This document shows positions 27,084 to 35,625 of a stretch of DNA of 64,000 nt, piece by piece. The translations under genes were made by a program, and so were the position numbers. The notes under the pieces are model-generated. The model did no database searches, was not told the DNA's origin, and saw nothing but the letters and a program-made list of their open reading frames with translations. Every line of letters begins with the position of its first letter. The first letter of the stretch is position 1. The stretch spans positions 434,001 through 498,000 of the forward strand of contig NZ_KZ614145.1 in assembly GCF_002884495.1 (NCBI RefSeq), given 5' to 3'. This DNA is from Rummeliibacillus pycnus (GTDB taxonomy: Bacteria; Bacillota; Bacilli; Bacillales_A; Planococcaceae).

Positions 27084-28979
27084 ATGAATCTGAAAAAGCT
27101 ACCTAAACATTCAATTTTGGTGATTGCAATCATCACCACTTGGATCAAGACATATATTACTTATCAAACAAGCTTTGATATGAAAATTGAAAATGCAATG
27201 CAACAGCTGATATTATTTATAAATCCGCTAGCATTTTTATTATTTATATATGGGATTTCGTTATTCTTTAAAACTGCTAAAGTACGAAATCGTTATATGA
27301 TAACTATGAGTATTATTTTGTCCATAGTTGTATATGGGAATGTTGCGTTTTATAGATTCTTTAATGACTTTTTAACGCTACCTGTATTGTTCCAAACTAG
27401 TAACTTTAGTGATTTAGGAAACTCTGCAGGATCATCTATGTACTTTGGGGATATTTTCTATTTTACAGATACAATACTTTTAATTTTAGCTGTTAAATTT
27501 TTACCTGTTGCTAAAGAAGCAACTATTGTAAAACCTAACTTACGTCGCACATATTTTGTTTTATCTTTTGCGATGCTATTCTTAAATCTAGGTCTAGCTG
27601 AAACTGAAAGACCACAATTATTAACTCGTAGTTTTGATCGTCAATTACTAGTAAAGAATATTGGTACTTTCAACTATCAATTATATGATATTTTCATTCA
27701 GTCAAAATCACATGCTCAACGTGCTTTTGCAGATGGTAGTGAATTATCTGATGTAACAAACTATATTAAATCGAACCAAGCTGAAAACAATAAAAAAACA
27801 TTTGGTGTTGCCAAAAAACGTAATGTAATTATCATTTCACTTGAATCTACACAAAACTTTGTGATTAATAATAAAGTGAATGGTCAAGAGATTACACCAT
27901 TCCTTAATAAACTAACAAAAGATAAAGATACCTTCTATTTTGATAATTTCTATCATCAAACAGGTTTAGGTAAGACATCTGATGCTGAGTTTATTATTGA
28001 AAACTCTTTATTTGGTACTGGACGAGGTGCAGTATTCTTCACAAATAGTGGAAATACATTCAACTCAATGGCAGAAAAACTTGATAACAATGGTTACTAT
28101 ACTTCTGTACTTCATGCGAATAATAAAAGTTTCTGGAACCGCGATATGATGTACCAAGCATTAAAAATTAAACATTTCTATGATGTAGATTCATATCATG
28201 TAACTGATGCAAACTCAGCAAACTGGGGTCTAAAAGATATTCCATATATGGATCAATCAGTAAACATTATGAAAAAGTTACCACAACCATTCTATACAAG
28301 AATGATTACTTTATCTAATCACTTCCCATTCACATCAGATCCGGAAGATCAATTGATCAAACCATATACTTCTGATGATAATACTGTAAATCGTTACTTC
28401 CAAACTGTACGATATACAGATGAAGCGATTAAAGAATTGTTTAAAGACCTTAAAAAATCAGGTTTATACGATAACTCAATTATCGTTATGTATGGTGACC
28501 ACTATGGTATTTCTGAAAACCACAACAAAGCAATGGCTCAATATCTAGGTAAAGATTCAATTACACCATTTGATTCTGCTCAACTTCAAAAAGTACCGTT
28601 CTTTATCCATATTCCACATTCAGGAATTGGTAAACAAATGCATGAAGTTGCTGGACAAATGGACGTAAGACCAACCATTTTACACTTGCTAGGTATCAAT
28701 ACTAAAGACGATTTACAATTAGGTACAGATTTATTCTCTAAAGATCACAAAGACTTTGTAACATTCCGTGATGGTCGATTTGTAACTGACAAATTGGTTT
28801 ATGCAGGCGAAGTATGTTATGATAAGAAAACTGGCCAAAAAACAGATATTTCGAAATGTCAACCATATATTGAGCAATCCAACAAAAAACTAGATTACTC
28901 AGATAAAATTATCAATGGTGACTTGCTTCGATTCTATGATGATCAAACAGGAAAAACTAAATCAAACAATAAAAAATAG
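27084..28979 (+). CDS. yqgS: lipoteichoic acid synthase family protein
   Basis: 631 residues: five N-terminal membrane helices (about 10-170), then an extracellular sulfatase-fold domain. Catalytic Thr298 is in TGLGKTSDAEF, metal-binding Glu254 in ISLEST, and MYGDHYGIS carries late Asp/His ligands. A segment near 210-216 (HAQRAFA) resembles the signal-peptidase cleavage site of LtaS. It polymerises glycerolphosphate on a lipid anchor. Synteny indicates YqgS; it could be the main LtaS of this organism. Confidence 0.9.
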   Translation: MNLKKLPKHSILVIAIITTWIKTYITYQTSFDMKIENAMQQLILFINPLAFLLFIYGISLFFKTAKVRNRYMITMSIILSIVVYGNVAFYRFFNDFLTLPVLFQTSNFSDLGNSAGSSMYFGDIFYFTDTILLILAVKFLPVAKEATIVKPNLRRTYFVLSFAMLFLNLGLAETERPQLLTRSFDRQLLVKNIGTFNYQLYDIFIQSKSHAQRAFADGSELSDVTNYIKSNQAENNKKTFGVAKKRNVIIISLESTQNFVINNKVNGQEITPFLNKLTKDKDTFYFDNFYHQTGLGKTSDAEFIIENSLFGTGRGAVFFTNSGNTFNSMAEKLDNNGYYTSVLHANNKSFWNRDMMYQALKIKHFYDVDSYHVTDANSANWGLKDIPYMDQSVNIMKKLPQPFYTRMITLSNHFPFTSDPEDQLIKPYTSDDNTVNRYFQTVRYTDEAIKELFKDLKKSGLYDNSIIVMYGDHYGISENHNKAMAQYLGKDSITPFDSAQLQKVPFFIHIPHSGIGKQMHEVAGQMDVRPTILHLLGINTKDDLQLGTDLFSKDHKDFVTFRDGRFVTDKLVYAGEVCYDKKTGQKTDISKCQPYIEQSNKKLDYSDKIINGDLLRFYDDQTGKTKSNNKK

Positions 28980-29001
28980 TTAATTGTAATAAATTTTTCA
29001 G

Positions 29002-29035
29002 ACCACATAGCTTACTAGCTATGTGGTTTTTTATG
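29002..29035 (+). terminator. rho-independent terminator of yqgS
   Basis: A perfect stem ACCACATAGCT / AGCTATGTGGT with a 4-base loop, then TTTTTTA. Confidence 0.92.
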
Positions 29036-29135
29036 TATGAAAATTAGAAAAAAGGAATAATTTAACATTATAAAATTTTATGATTATGATAGCTTTTTTG
29101 TTAATTAATCGTATAATGGAATAGTCAGAAAGGAA

Positions 29136-30236
29136 GTGACTACTATCAAGAAAATTGCTTATCTACTACTTTTTTCTACCGTTTTTCTTGTTGCATGTCA
29201 ACATCAATTTAATTTGAAAAATGATCAGAAGACACCTGAAAAGAAATCTATAGAAACTGTAAAGACGATATCGAATGTTCTTCCTTATCGATTAAAGACA
29301 GCAGAATTACATAGTGTTGTTGGATTCTTATCTGAAGTTGATGTTCTTCTTATAAAACAAGATCAAAATGGAGAACACCTTATTCAATATAATTTATTAA
29401 ATGGGAAAGAAAAAACGATTTACTCAACTAAAGATGATATCATACAAGCTTTTATCCACCCTAGTATGAAACAAATACTTGTTCAAACGGCTAGTTCTAA
29501 AAAGAAAGCAAAAGTCACAATTCTGTCAGTTGAAGGGAAAACGCTACATCACATTGAAGTGCAATCATCTGAACTTTCGATAGCTTGGAACCCGACGAAT
29601 GTAAACTTATTAGCGATTGCAGCTTTTAGTGATAATTTTTCATATAAAAGTTTTGTTTATGAAAGTAATAAGTCGCAGCTTCATGAATTTCAAGCAGAGA
29701 ATCCATTTTGGGTATGGGTAACAGATGACACATTGTGGATGAATAGAATGAATAATAATCCATTAAATGGTGGGACGCTTTCAAGCATCAATTGGAGGAA
29801 AAATAAGGAGACTAAATTATCTAATCATCAAGTGGTTTATATGAATGCTTATAAACAATCAACACTGATCGTTTCGATGGATTTTAAAGACGGAGAATTT
29901 GAGTATGTATTACAAAAAGGAACGAAAAAACAGATTTGGAAAGCACCAGCTGTTACTAGTTTCTCTCAATGGTTTGTTCCTGATATCCAGTGGTTAGATG
30001 ATCAATCCTTTATCACATTGTTGCCAACAAAAGGTGGCGAAATAGATGAAGGTAAAACACCATTTGAAATTGTACATGCTTCTATTAATGGAGTTCAACA
30101 ACTTGGGCAAATGAAAAATTATGAACCTATGATTTGTTCTTCTAAGGGTAGTGTATGTTTAACAGGTTTTAACTATGAAAAATTATTTACAACAAACAAT
30201 TATAAAATAAAAGAATGGCTTTCACTTAGAGATTAG
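29136..30236 (+). CDS. yqgU: YqgU-like lipoprotein
   Basis: About 363-366 residues with a lipoprotein signal (KKIAYLLLFSTVFLVACQ). The nominal GTG at 29136 lies inside the Shine-Dalgarno AAAGGAAGTGA; by spacing the codon at 29145, ATC, followed by AAG AAA, is the better start and would give the classic MKK lipoprotein N-terminus. The rest looks like a beta-rich, propeller-like domain. Synteny between yqgS and yqgW/yqgX supports YqgU. Function is unknown. Confidence 0.75.
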   Translation: MTTIKKIAYLLLFSTVFLVACQHQFNLKNDQKTPEKKSIETVKTISNVLPYRLKTAELHSVVGFLSEVDVLLIKQDQNGEHLIQYNLLNGKEKTIYSTKDDIIQAFIHPSMKQILVQTASSKKKAKVTILSVEGKTLHHIEVQSSELSIAWNPTNVNLLAIAAFSDNFSYKSFVYESNKSQLHEFQAENPFWVWVTDDTLWMNRMNNNPLNGGTLSSINWRKNKETKLSNHQVVYMNAYKQSTLIVSMDFKDGEFEYVLQKGTKKQIWKAPAVTSFSQWFVPDIQWLDDQSFITLLPTKGGEIDEGKTPFEIVHASINGVQQLGQMKNYEPMICSSKGSVCLTGFNYEKLFTTNNYKIKEWLSLRD

Positions 30237-30269
30237 AAGGAAGAGTCATTAAGTGGAATTAGAGCAGTC

Positions 30270-30307
30270 GGATAAGAAAAATCACTTTTCTTATCCAACT
30301 TTTTTTA
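30270..30307 (+). terminator. rho-independent terminator of yqgU
   Basis: GGATAAGAAAA pairs with TTTTCTTATCC, followed by a T run after two bases. Confidence 0.85.
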
Positions 30308-30374
30308 TGGAATGGAGAATAAATAAAAAAATTACAACCGAAAGACGGGTTTTATAAATAGTTCATTACAAATA

Positions 30375-30402
30375 AAAAAGATATCCAAATAGAGGATATC
30401 CT
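30375..30402 (-). terminator. rho-independent terminator of yqgW (minus strand)
   Basis: GATATCC / GGATATC arms; on the minus strand they are followed by TTTTTTATTTG. Confidence 0.8.
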
Positions 30403-30421
30403 TTCTTTTCCCAATTTTCAA

Positions 30422-30604
30422 TTAGTGATGAAGGCTTGGTGGGAAACCTTGGTGTAGGACAGTCATTACTACGAACCATCCAAACACTGCAAATGCTGCA
30501 AAGTTAAAAATAATGCCAAGAATAGATTTTTCCTTGAGAGCTTGTACAGTTCCAACTAGACCTAAGATTGCTACTAGTCCAAAAATAACCATTAATAAGT
30601 TCAA
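30422..30604 (-). CDS. yqgW: DUF2759 family small membrane protein (YqgW-like)
   Basis: 60 residues from TTG 30604, which follows AAAGGAG by 8 bases; the ATG at 30625 lies upstream of that ribosome site. It has two hydrophobic helices (LLMVIFGLVAILGLVGTV and IIFNFAAFAVFGWFVVMTVL) linked by QALKEKSILG. Synteny with yqgW. Function is unknown. Confidence 0.75.
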   Translation of the reverse strand: MNLLMVIFGLVAILGLVGTVQALKEKSILGIIFNFAAFAVFGWFVVMTVLHQGFPPSLHH

Positions 30605-30839
30605 AATAGACACTCCTTTCGACATCAGAAAATGAATGCCGTAAACATTATTTCTTCTTTATTGTAAAGCTAATTATATCGTTTGTCGAGAATAAAAAGT
30701 GACGGAAATTTGAAAGTAATAGAAAATAATAACTTTTTTTACATGACAATACCTTACAGATTTCCGTGACATTCGAAACACTTGACTGAAAGTAGCCATT
30801 TTAATTTTTATCTGTATAATAAAGAAGAGGTGAAAAAAA

Positions 30840-31478
30840 GTGTTGAGTATCCGTACATATCCGCTTGGTCCAATACAAGCTAATTGTTATTTGATAAGTA
30901 ATTCTGAGAAAGAATGTTTAATTGTTGATCCAGGTGGTGAAGGTGGCAAACTTGTGCATCAAATACGAGCACTGAATTTAAAGCCAATAGCTATTTTATT
31001 AACACATGCTCATTTTGATCATATCGGCGCTGTAGATGAGGTAAGGAATACATTTAAGATTCCAGTTTATCTGCATAAAAATGAGTCAAATTGGTTGCAG
31101 GATCCTATGAAAAATGGTTCTGGTCGTTATGCAGAAATTCCGAATATTATCGTTGATCCGGCTGATGTATTAATTGACAAGGAACAGACATTAAAGTTAG
31201 CTAATTTCACATTTGATATTTTGTATACTCCCGGTCATTCTCCAGGCAGTATTTCTTTTATCTTTAAAGATGAAGGTTTCGCGATTGTTGGGGATACGCT
31301 TTTTGAAGGCAGTATTGGTCGTACAGATTTAGATGGGGGAGATAGTAAATTATTATTAGCATCTATCCATAATAAGTTATTAACACTTGATGAAGAAACA
31401 ATTATCTATTCTGGTCATGGAAATCCAACAAGGGTTGATATCGAAATGGAACAAAATCCGTTTTTAAACGGATTTTAA
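30840..31478 (+). CDS. yqgX: metallo-beta-lactamase fold hydrolase (YqgX, glyoxalase II-like)
   Basis: 212 residues starting at GTG 30840, with AGAGGTGA upstream. The zinc motif THAHFDHIG (about 56-64), the later His in YTPGHSPGS, Asp in IVGDTLFEG and His in YSGHGNPT complete the site. It belongs to the hydroxyacylglutathione hydrolase-like group; in bacillithiol organisms the substrate may be a bacillithiol thioester (inference). Confidence 0.88.
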   Translation: MLSIRTYPLGPIQANCYLISNSEKECLIVDPGGEGGKLVHQIRALNLKPIAILLTHAHFDHIGAVDEVRNTFKIPVYLHKNESNWLQDPMKNGSGRYAEIPNIIVDPADVLIDKEQTLKLANFTFDILYTPGHSPGSISFIFKDEGFAIVGDTLFEGSIGRTDLDGGDSKLLLASIHNKLLTLDEETIIYSGHGNPTRVDIEMEQNPFLNGF

Positions 31479-31483
31479 ACAGT

Positions 31484-31516
31484 AGCACCTGAAAATTCGT
31501 TCAGGTGCTCTTTTTA
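31484..31516 (+). terminator. rho-independent terminator of yqgX
   Basis: AGCACCTGAA / TTCAGGTGCT followed by CTTTTT. A second smaller stem (AAAATCCG / CGGATTTT) overlaps the last codons of the gene at 31454-31477. Confidence 0.9.
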
Positions 31517-31635
31517 TGTAATTGACCTGGCTAGCAAAATTAATGGTTTAAAGGATCTGTTTTTTGAGGGAGTAGGGAATAAAGAAATCAAAACAATTCA
31601 GTATGCAATCATTCATAAAGTCTAGAAAAAACAAA
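31517..31635. other. intergenic stretch, no gene seen
   Basis: About 120 bases between the yqgX terminator and the minus-strand small RNA terminator. No ORF or site was recognised. Confidence 0.5.
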
Positions 31636-31739
31636 ATAAAAAAAGAGGCTTTATAGGCCTCTTAAGTAGAAGATATTCATCTTCATCTAGGGGATGTTTT
31701 CTCACCATATATAAATGGGAGGGATAAAGTTAAGCTACC
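31636..31739 (-). ncRNA. candidate trans-acting small RNA with C-rich loops
   Basis: A free-standing minus-strand unit of about 104 nt. A consensus promoter lies upstream (see 31745-31773), no credible ORF with a ribosome site is inside, and a strong terminator closes it (AAGAGGC / GCCTCTT with seven T). The predicted RNA has a GAAGAU / AUCUUC hairpin and two C-rich unpaired segments (UCCCUCCC and a CAUC-CCCUA-GAUG loop), able to pair with Shine-Dalgarno sequences, as in FsrA- or RsaE-type sRNAs. No known family could be assigned by eye. Confidence 0.55.
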
Positions 31740-31744
31740 AATAT

Positions 31745-31773
31745 ATAATATACGACGTTTTTCATTATGTCAA
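31745..31773 (-). promoter_or_regulatory. sigma-A promoter of the candidate small RNA
   Basis: On the minus strand TTGACA (31768-31773) and TATTAT (31745-31750) are separated by exactly 17 bases. The -35 is perfect and the -10 has one mismatch. Start of transcription is predicted at about 31739. Confidence 0.7.
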
Positions 31774-31791
31774 TAGTGAAAACTATGTAAT

Positions 31792-31821
31792 AAAAAAGAC
31801 AGCCAAACGACTGTCTTTTTT
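31792..31821 (-). terminator. rho-independent terminator of yqgY
   Basis: A perfect stem AAAAAAGACAG / CTGTCTTTTTT, functional on either strand; it ends the yqgY gene. Confidence 0.88.
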
Positions 31822-31826
31822 AGCTA

Positions 31827-32069
31827 TTAATGCTCTAAACCTGGAACGTGTATGAATGTTGTATAGTACGTGAATCCAGCAAAGAATATTGTTAAGTAAG
31901 CACCGAAAATGTACATATACATACGTTCTGTAAGGTTTAAGAAACCTAATAGAAGGAAAAATCCTGTGTTAGCTACGAATAATAGCGAAACCTCTTTCAT
32001 ACCACCTAAATAAAACATAACTGCGAAAATACCTGTCCAGAAGCCAAGCACTTTATACATATTATCCAT
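31827..32069 (-). CDS. yqgY: DUF2626 family membrane protein (YqgY-like)
   Basis: 80 residues from ATG 32069, preceded by AAAGGAGGG. It has the DUF2626 pattern with three hydrophobic helices (MYKVLGFWTGIFAVMFYLGG, SLLFVANTGFFLLLGFLNL, YIFGAYLTIFFAGFTYY). It is highly conserved in Bacillales. Function is unknown. Confidence 0.85.
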   Translation of the reverse strand: MDNMYKVLGFWTGIFAVMFYLGGMKEVSLLFVANTGFFLLLGFLNLTERMYMYIFGAYLTIFFAGFTYYTTFIHVPGLEH

Positions 32070-32207
32070 GTACGATTCCCTCCTTTTCAAACGACACAAT
32101 AATCTCAATATTCATTATAAATGAATATCATGACGTATGTAAACTGCCATTTAAACCTACTTTGTGACGAAATGTAAAATATTCACATCGCATTAAGAGA
32201 TATTATA

Positions 32208-32903
32208 TTATACATTAATTTGATAAGTACAGTAATCACAACTATTTGTAATACTTTCAATTTGTACAAAATCGTTACTTTCGAAAAGGGCATCAAATTG
32301 ACCTTTTAAATAGGATTCATGTAAATCGCAAACTAGGTCAGCATGTTTTTGTATATCATTATAATATGGGCAATTATAAACTGAAAAAGATACGGATTTA
32401 CCATCTGGTGTTTCTTTAATTAAAGGAACATAACCAATTAGTGAGGAAGCTTCAGTAATTAATTCTATTTTTTCATCAAATGAAAGCTGAAGTCGATCTT
32501 TACCGTGACTTAAGACTAACTTGTCCATGTCTTCAGTTCCTTTTTTATAACAAATTTTCTTGCCAATTTGATTTGCTTCTTCGCCGAATTCTGTGAGGAT
32601 TTCAAGAGTCCATTCAAGTAATTCATCGTAGTTTCTTTTTGGAAACGATAACGTGATCCCGTTTTCTTCAGCTTTATATCTTCGTCCAGGTCGTCCACCT
32701 TTGCCTGTCTTTTCGTATTCAGAGCTAATAACTTCAATTTCAGTTAACTTGGTTAAATGAAGTCGCGCTACATTAGGGTGAATATGAAAACGATCAGCAA
32801 TATCTTGCACAGAAAAAGATTTTTTTTCCTGTAACATGAATTGATATATAGAGAATCTTGTTTCATCAGATAAAGTACTTGTAACTTTCAATGGATTTAA
32901 CAT
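32208..32903 (-). CDS. SufR-like iron-sulfur winged-helix transcriptional regulator
   Basis: 231 residues. There is an N-terminal ArsR/DeoR-type winged helix (LSDETRFSIYQFMLQ, SVQDIADRFHIHPNVARLHL) with a basic wing (KGGRPGRRY). The C-terminal cysteine pattern Cys178 (NCPYY), Cys192 and Cys222/Cys225 (SCDYCTYQI) matches the Fe-S binding layout of SufR-type regulators. AGGAGGTGA precedes the ATG. It is divergent from comGA. Target genes are not known; an Fe-S or redox signal is inferred. Confidence 0.75.
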   Translation of the reverse strand: MLNPLKVTSTLSDETRFSIYQFMLQEKKSFSVQDIADRFHIHPNVARLHLTKLTEIEVISSEYEKTGKGGRPGRRYKAEENGITLSFPKRNYDELLEWTLEILTEFGEEANQIGKKICYKKGTEDMDKLVLSHGKDRLQLSFDEKIELITEASSLIGYVPLIKETPDGKSVSFSVYNCPYYNDIQKHADLVCDLHESYLKGQFDALFESNDFVQIESITNSCDYCTYQINV

Positions 32904-33232
32904 GTAATCTCTTCACCTCCTATATGATTACTTCCATTATAAAGCAATAAATCAATTGTAGCAGTAGAAAAAAACTAATCTTCAAGAAAATGTGATTTTT
33001 TGTGAAAATTTTAGAGAACAAATCAAACTGATTATTACAAAATTATTCTGATCCAGCTAAACTAATTTATTCATTACTTGTTTAATTTTAAGGGATTTCG
33101 AATGATACAAATGAAAAAAGAAGATACTAGAATACAAGATGAGATAAATTCTTCCATTTCCAATATAAACCATGTATAATAATTTTAACAAGTAACGAGC
33201 GGTCATTACTTGTATGGTTGAGAGGAGGTATC
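32904..33232. other. divergent promoter region between the SufR-like gene and comGA
   Basis: About 330 bases, strongly AT-rich, no ORF. It contains the ComK-type box listed separately and a TATAAT at 33175-33180 with a poor -35, as expected for an activator-dependent comG promoter. Confidence 0.55.
32987..32999. promoter_or_regulatory. candidate ComK AT-box
   Basis: AAAATGTGATTTT is a perfect AAAA-N5-TTTT ComK half site. A degenerate partner AAAACTAATCTTC lies at 32971-32983. The distance to the likely comG -10 (about 180 bases) is longer than usual, so relevance is uncertain. Confidence 0.35.
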
Positions 33233-34252
33233 ATGTCATTTTCTGAAACGATTATTGAACAAAAATCTATAGAACTATTACAAAAAGCTTACTATTTTGG
33301 TGCATCAGATTTACACCTAATGCCTACAAATATCCACTATGAAATCTATTATCGAAAGTATGGACAGCTTATATCAGCTGGTCACCTTCCCCTTGACATT
33401 GGAGATCGTATGATTTCTTATTTAAAATATTTATCCTCTTTAGATATAAGTGAAAAACGCAAACCCCAAAGTGGCTCATTCGAGCAAAATTTCAGAGAAC
33501 AACAAATTTCATTTCGTATATCTACCTTACCTTCTGTCTTTTTTAGAGAAAGTCTAGTCATACGAATAATACTTCAAAATCGAACATTACCAATATCAGA
33601 ATTAAGTGTTTTTATCGATTCTGCAGAACAATTAGTTCAACTAGTAGAACAACCACAAGGAATTTTATTTGTGACAGGTCCAACTGGGTGTGGTAAATCG
33701 ACTACACTTTATTCGCTCATACACCATCTTGCAACTAATCATCATAAACATATTATTTCATTAGAAGATCCAGTAGAAAATAGCCAATCACATTTGTTAC
33801 AGATTCAAGTGAATGAAAGAGCAGGAGTAACTTATGCTGTTGGATTAAAAGCAATATTGAGGCACTCGCCTGATGTAATCATGATTGGCGAAATAAGAGA
33901 TAGAGAAACCGCTAAGATTGCCATTGAAGCTGTTTTAAGTGGACATTTAGTCGTTACAACTATTCATAGTAAAGATACAGTTGGTTGTATATATCGTTTA
34001 TTAGATTTAGGCATTTCACTAGAGGAGCTAAAACAAACTGTATTGGGAGTTGTAGCGCAACGACTTGTACATTTGACTTCAACTAACAAAGCCTCTGCAA
34101 TATTCGAACTACTATCTGGAAATTATCTAGCAGAAGCATTTACAGCTATAGAAAAAGGAAACTCATATCAGCTTCCAGTAGAAAAGACACTTGAAGAACA
34201 AATTGCTAAGGGGGTAAGAATTGGTGCAATTACCCTTAATCCGAAAGAATGA
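33233..34252 (+). CDS. comGA: competence pilus assembly ATPase ComGA
   Basis: 339 residues from ATG 33233 (GAGGAGGT upstream). It is a GspE/PilB-type secretion ATPase: Walker A GPTGCGKSTT, Asp box LEDPVEN, Walker B MIGEIRDRETA, and the His box TTIHSKDT. It powers the pseudopilus for DNA uptake. It is the first gene of the comG operon, with tight overlaps to the following genes. Confidence 0.93.
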   Translation: MSFSETIIEQKSIELLQKAYYFGASDLHLMPTNIHYEIYYRKYGQLISAGHLPLDIGDRMISYLKYLSSLDISEKRKPQSGSFEQNFREQQISFRISTLPSVFFRESLVIRIILQNRTLPISELSVFIDSAEQLVQLVEQPQGILFVTGPTGCGKSTTLYSLIHHLATNHHKHIISLEDPVENSQSHLLQIQVNERAGVTYAVGLKAILRHSPDVIMIGEIRDRETAKIAIEAVLSGHLVVTTIHSKDTVGCIYRLLDLGISLEELKQTVLGVVAQRLVHLTSTNKASAIFELLSGNYLAEAFTAIEKGNSYQLPVEKTLEEQIAKGVRIGAITLNPKE

Positions 34253-35297
34253 ATGGATCAATAAGCTGCTTTTAAAGAGGAAAATTCAGCTAAAAGAACC
34301 TGCACAATTATTAAAAAAGATGAGTGTCCTATTAAATGAAGGATATACATTTTCAGATTCATTATTCATGCTCATGCCTCATCATTTGAAAGGTAAATCA
34401 GAAATAGAAGAGGAAATTGTAGATCAATTGCGTAATGGGGCATCAATGACAGAGGTACTTGATGTCATAGGATATCCTAAAATTTATTTAATGACCATAT
34501 TAGTCGCAGAACAGAATGGTAAAATGATACAAGCTTTACAAACAGTTGCTGATCAATTAGAAAAAAAAGCAAAAAACCGGCAACACCTAAAAAAATTGAT
34601 GACGTATCCTATCATTTTATTTTTCTTTCTTATTATTCTATTTTTTGCATTTAGAATGTACTTCCTACCTAATATGGCTTTTATGATGAACGCCAGAAGT
34701 TCTGAAGGAAATTTTGATCTAAAGTTGTCTTCCTTATTTTTGCATTTACCTGATTTGTTCATCGTATTAATGATTATTTTAGTAGGGGTACTAATGATGA
34801 TATGGCGATGGTTATGTAAAAAAACAATAGAAGATCAAATTGATTTTCTATTGAAAATACCAATTGTAAATCGACAATTTAAACTACAGGTAACAAGGCA
34901 AATATCGTATGAATTAGGTTGTCTGATCGAAAGTGGTATGTCGATGCAAGCAGGTCTTGATATTTTAAAAAAGCAAGCATTACAGCCATATTTAGCAAAG
35001 ATTGCAGAAATAATTCAAAAAAGAATCGTCTATGGTGATTCACTATCATTAGCAATCGAAAGAGAGGGGTATTTTTACAAAGGGTTTTACTCACATGTTG
35101 TTCATGGCGAGCAAGGTGGAAACCTAGGACGTGAACTCCAAATATATAGCGAATTTCTCACCAATCGAACAGAAAATAATGTTCAAAAAGTATTGTCTCT
35201 CATTCAACCCATACTGTTTATAATAATTGCCCTATGCATTTTAGGCGCTTATCTTGCTATTTTACTTCCAATGTACAAAATGATGGATCTTGTATAA
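34221..35297 (+). CDS. comGB: competence pilus membrane platform protein ComGB
   Basis: 358 residues; TTG 34221 with AAGGGGG 6 bases upstream is the best start, giving a 32-base overlap with comGA. It is a GspF/PilC family protein with two T2SSF domains, each around LLNEGYTFSDSL and LIESGMSMQAGL, and three membrane helices. It anchors the ATPase to the pseudopilus. Confidence 0.9.
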   Translation: MVQLPLIRKNEWINKLLLKRKIQLKEPAQLLKKMSVLLNEGYTFSDSLFMLMPHHLKGKSEIEEEIVDQLRNGASMTEVLDVIGYPKIYLMTILVAEQNGKMIQALQTVADQLEKKAKNRQHLKKLMTYPIILFFFLIILFFAFRMYFLPNMAFMMNARSSEGNFDLKLSSLFLHLPDLFIVLMIILVGVLMMIWRWLCKKTIEDQIDFLLKIPIVNRQFKLQVTRQISYELGCLIESGMSMQAGLDILKKQALQPYLAKIAEIIQKRIVYGDSLSLAIEREGYFYKGFYSHVVHGEQGGNLGRELQIYSEFLTNRTENNVQKVLSLIQPILFIIIALCILGAYLAILLPMYKMMDLV

Positions 35298-35310
35298 AAA
35301 GGAGAGGGTT

Positions 35311-35625
35311 ATGATTCTTAAACAAAATAATGACAGAGGATTCACCTTAATAGAGATGTTAATCGTATTGTTTATTATTTCCATATTAATATTAATTGCC
35401 ATTCCAAATGTTACGAAGCACTTCGCAACTGTTGATAAAAAGGGGTGCGATGCTTATACCAAAATGGTTCAGGGACAAGTAGAAGCTTATCGAATTGATG
35501 TAGGCCAGTATCCGACTTCTATATCTGAATTAGAAAATAAGGAATATTTAAAAGCAAGTGATTCGAAAGCATGTGAAGGGAAAACGATTACAATAGCAAA
35601 TGGTAAAGTTGATGTCTCGAACTAA
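35311..35625 (+). CDS. comGC: major competence pseudopilin ComGC
   Basis: 104 residues from ATG 35311 (AAAGGAGAG upstream). There is a short basic leader, then the prepilin cleavage site G|FTLIEML and a hydrophobic helix. Two cysteines (GCDAY and KACEG) match the disulfide pair of ComGC. It is processed by ComC and polymerises into the transformation pilus. Confidence 0.93.
   Translation: MILKQNNDRGFTLIEMLIVLFIISILILIAIPNVTKHFATVDKKGCDAYTKMVQGQVEAYRIDVGQYPTSISELENKEYLKASDSKACEGKTITIANGKVDVSN

Noticed and set aside
31636-31739. Short ORF (MVRKHPLDEDEY...) inside the candidate small RNA
   Set aside because: No ribosome site precedes it and its frame runs through the terminator.
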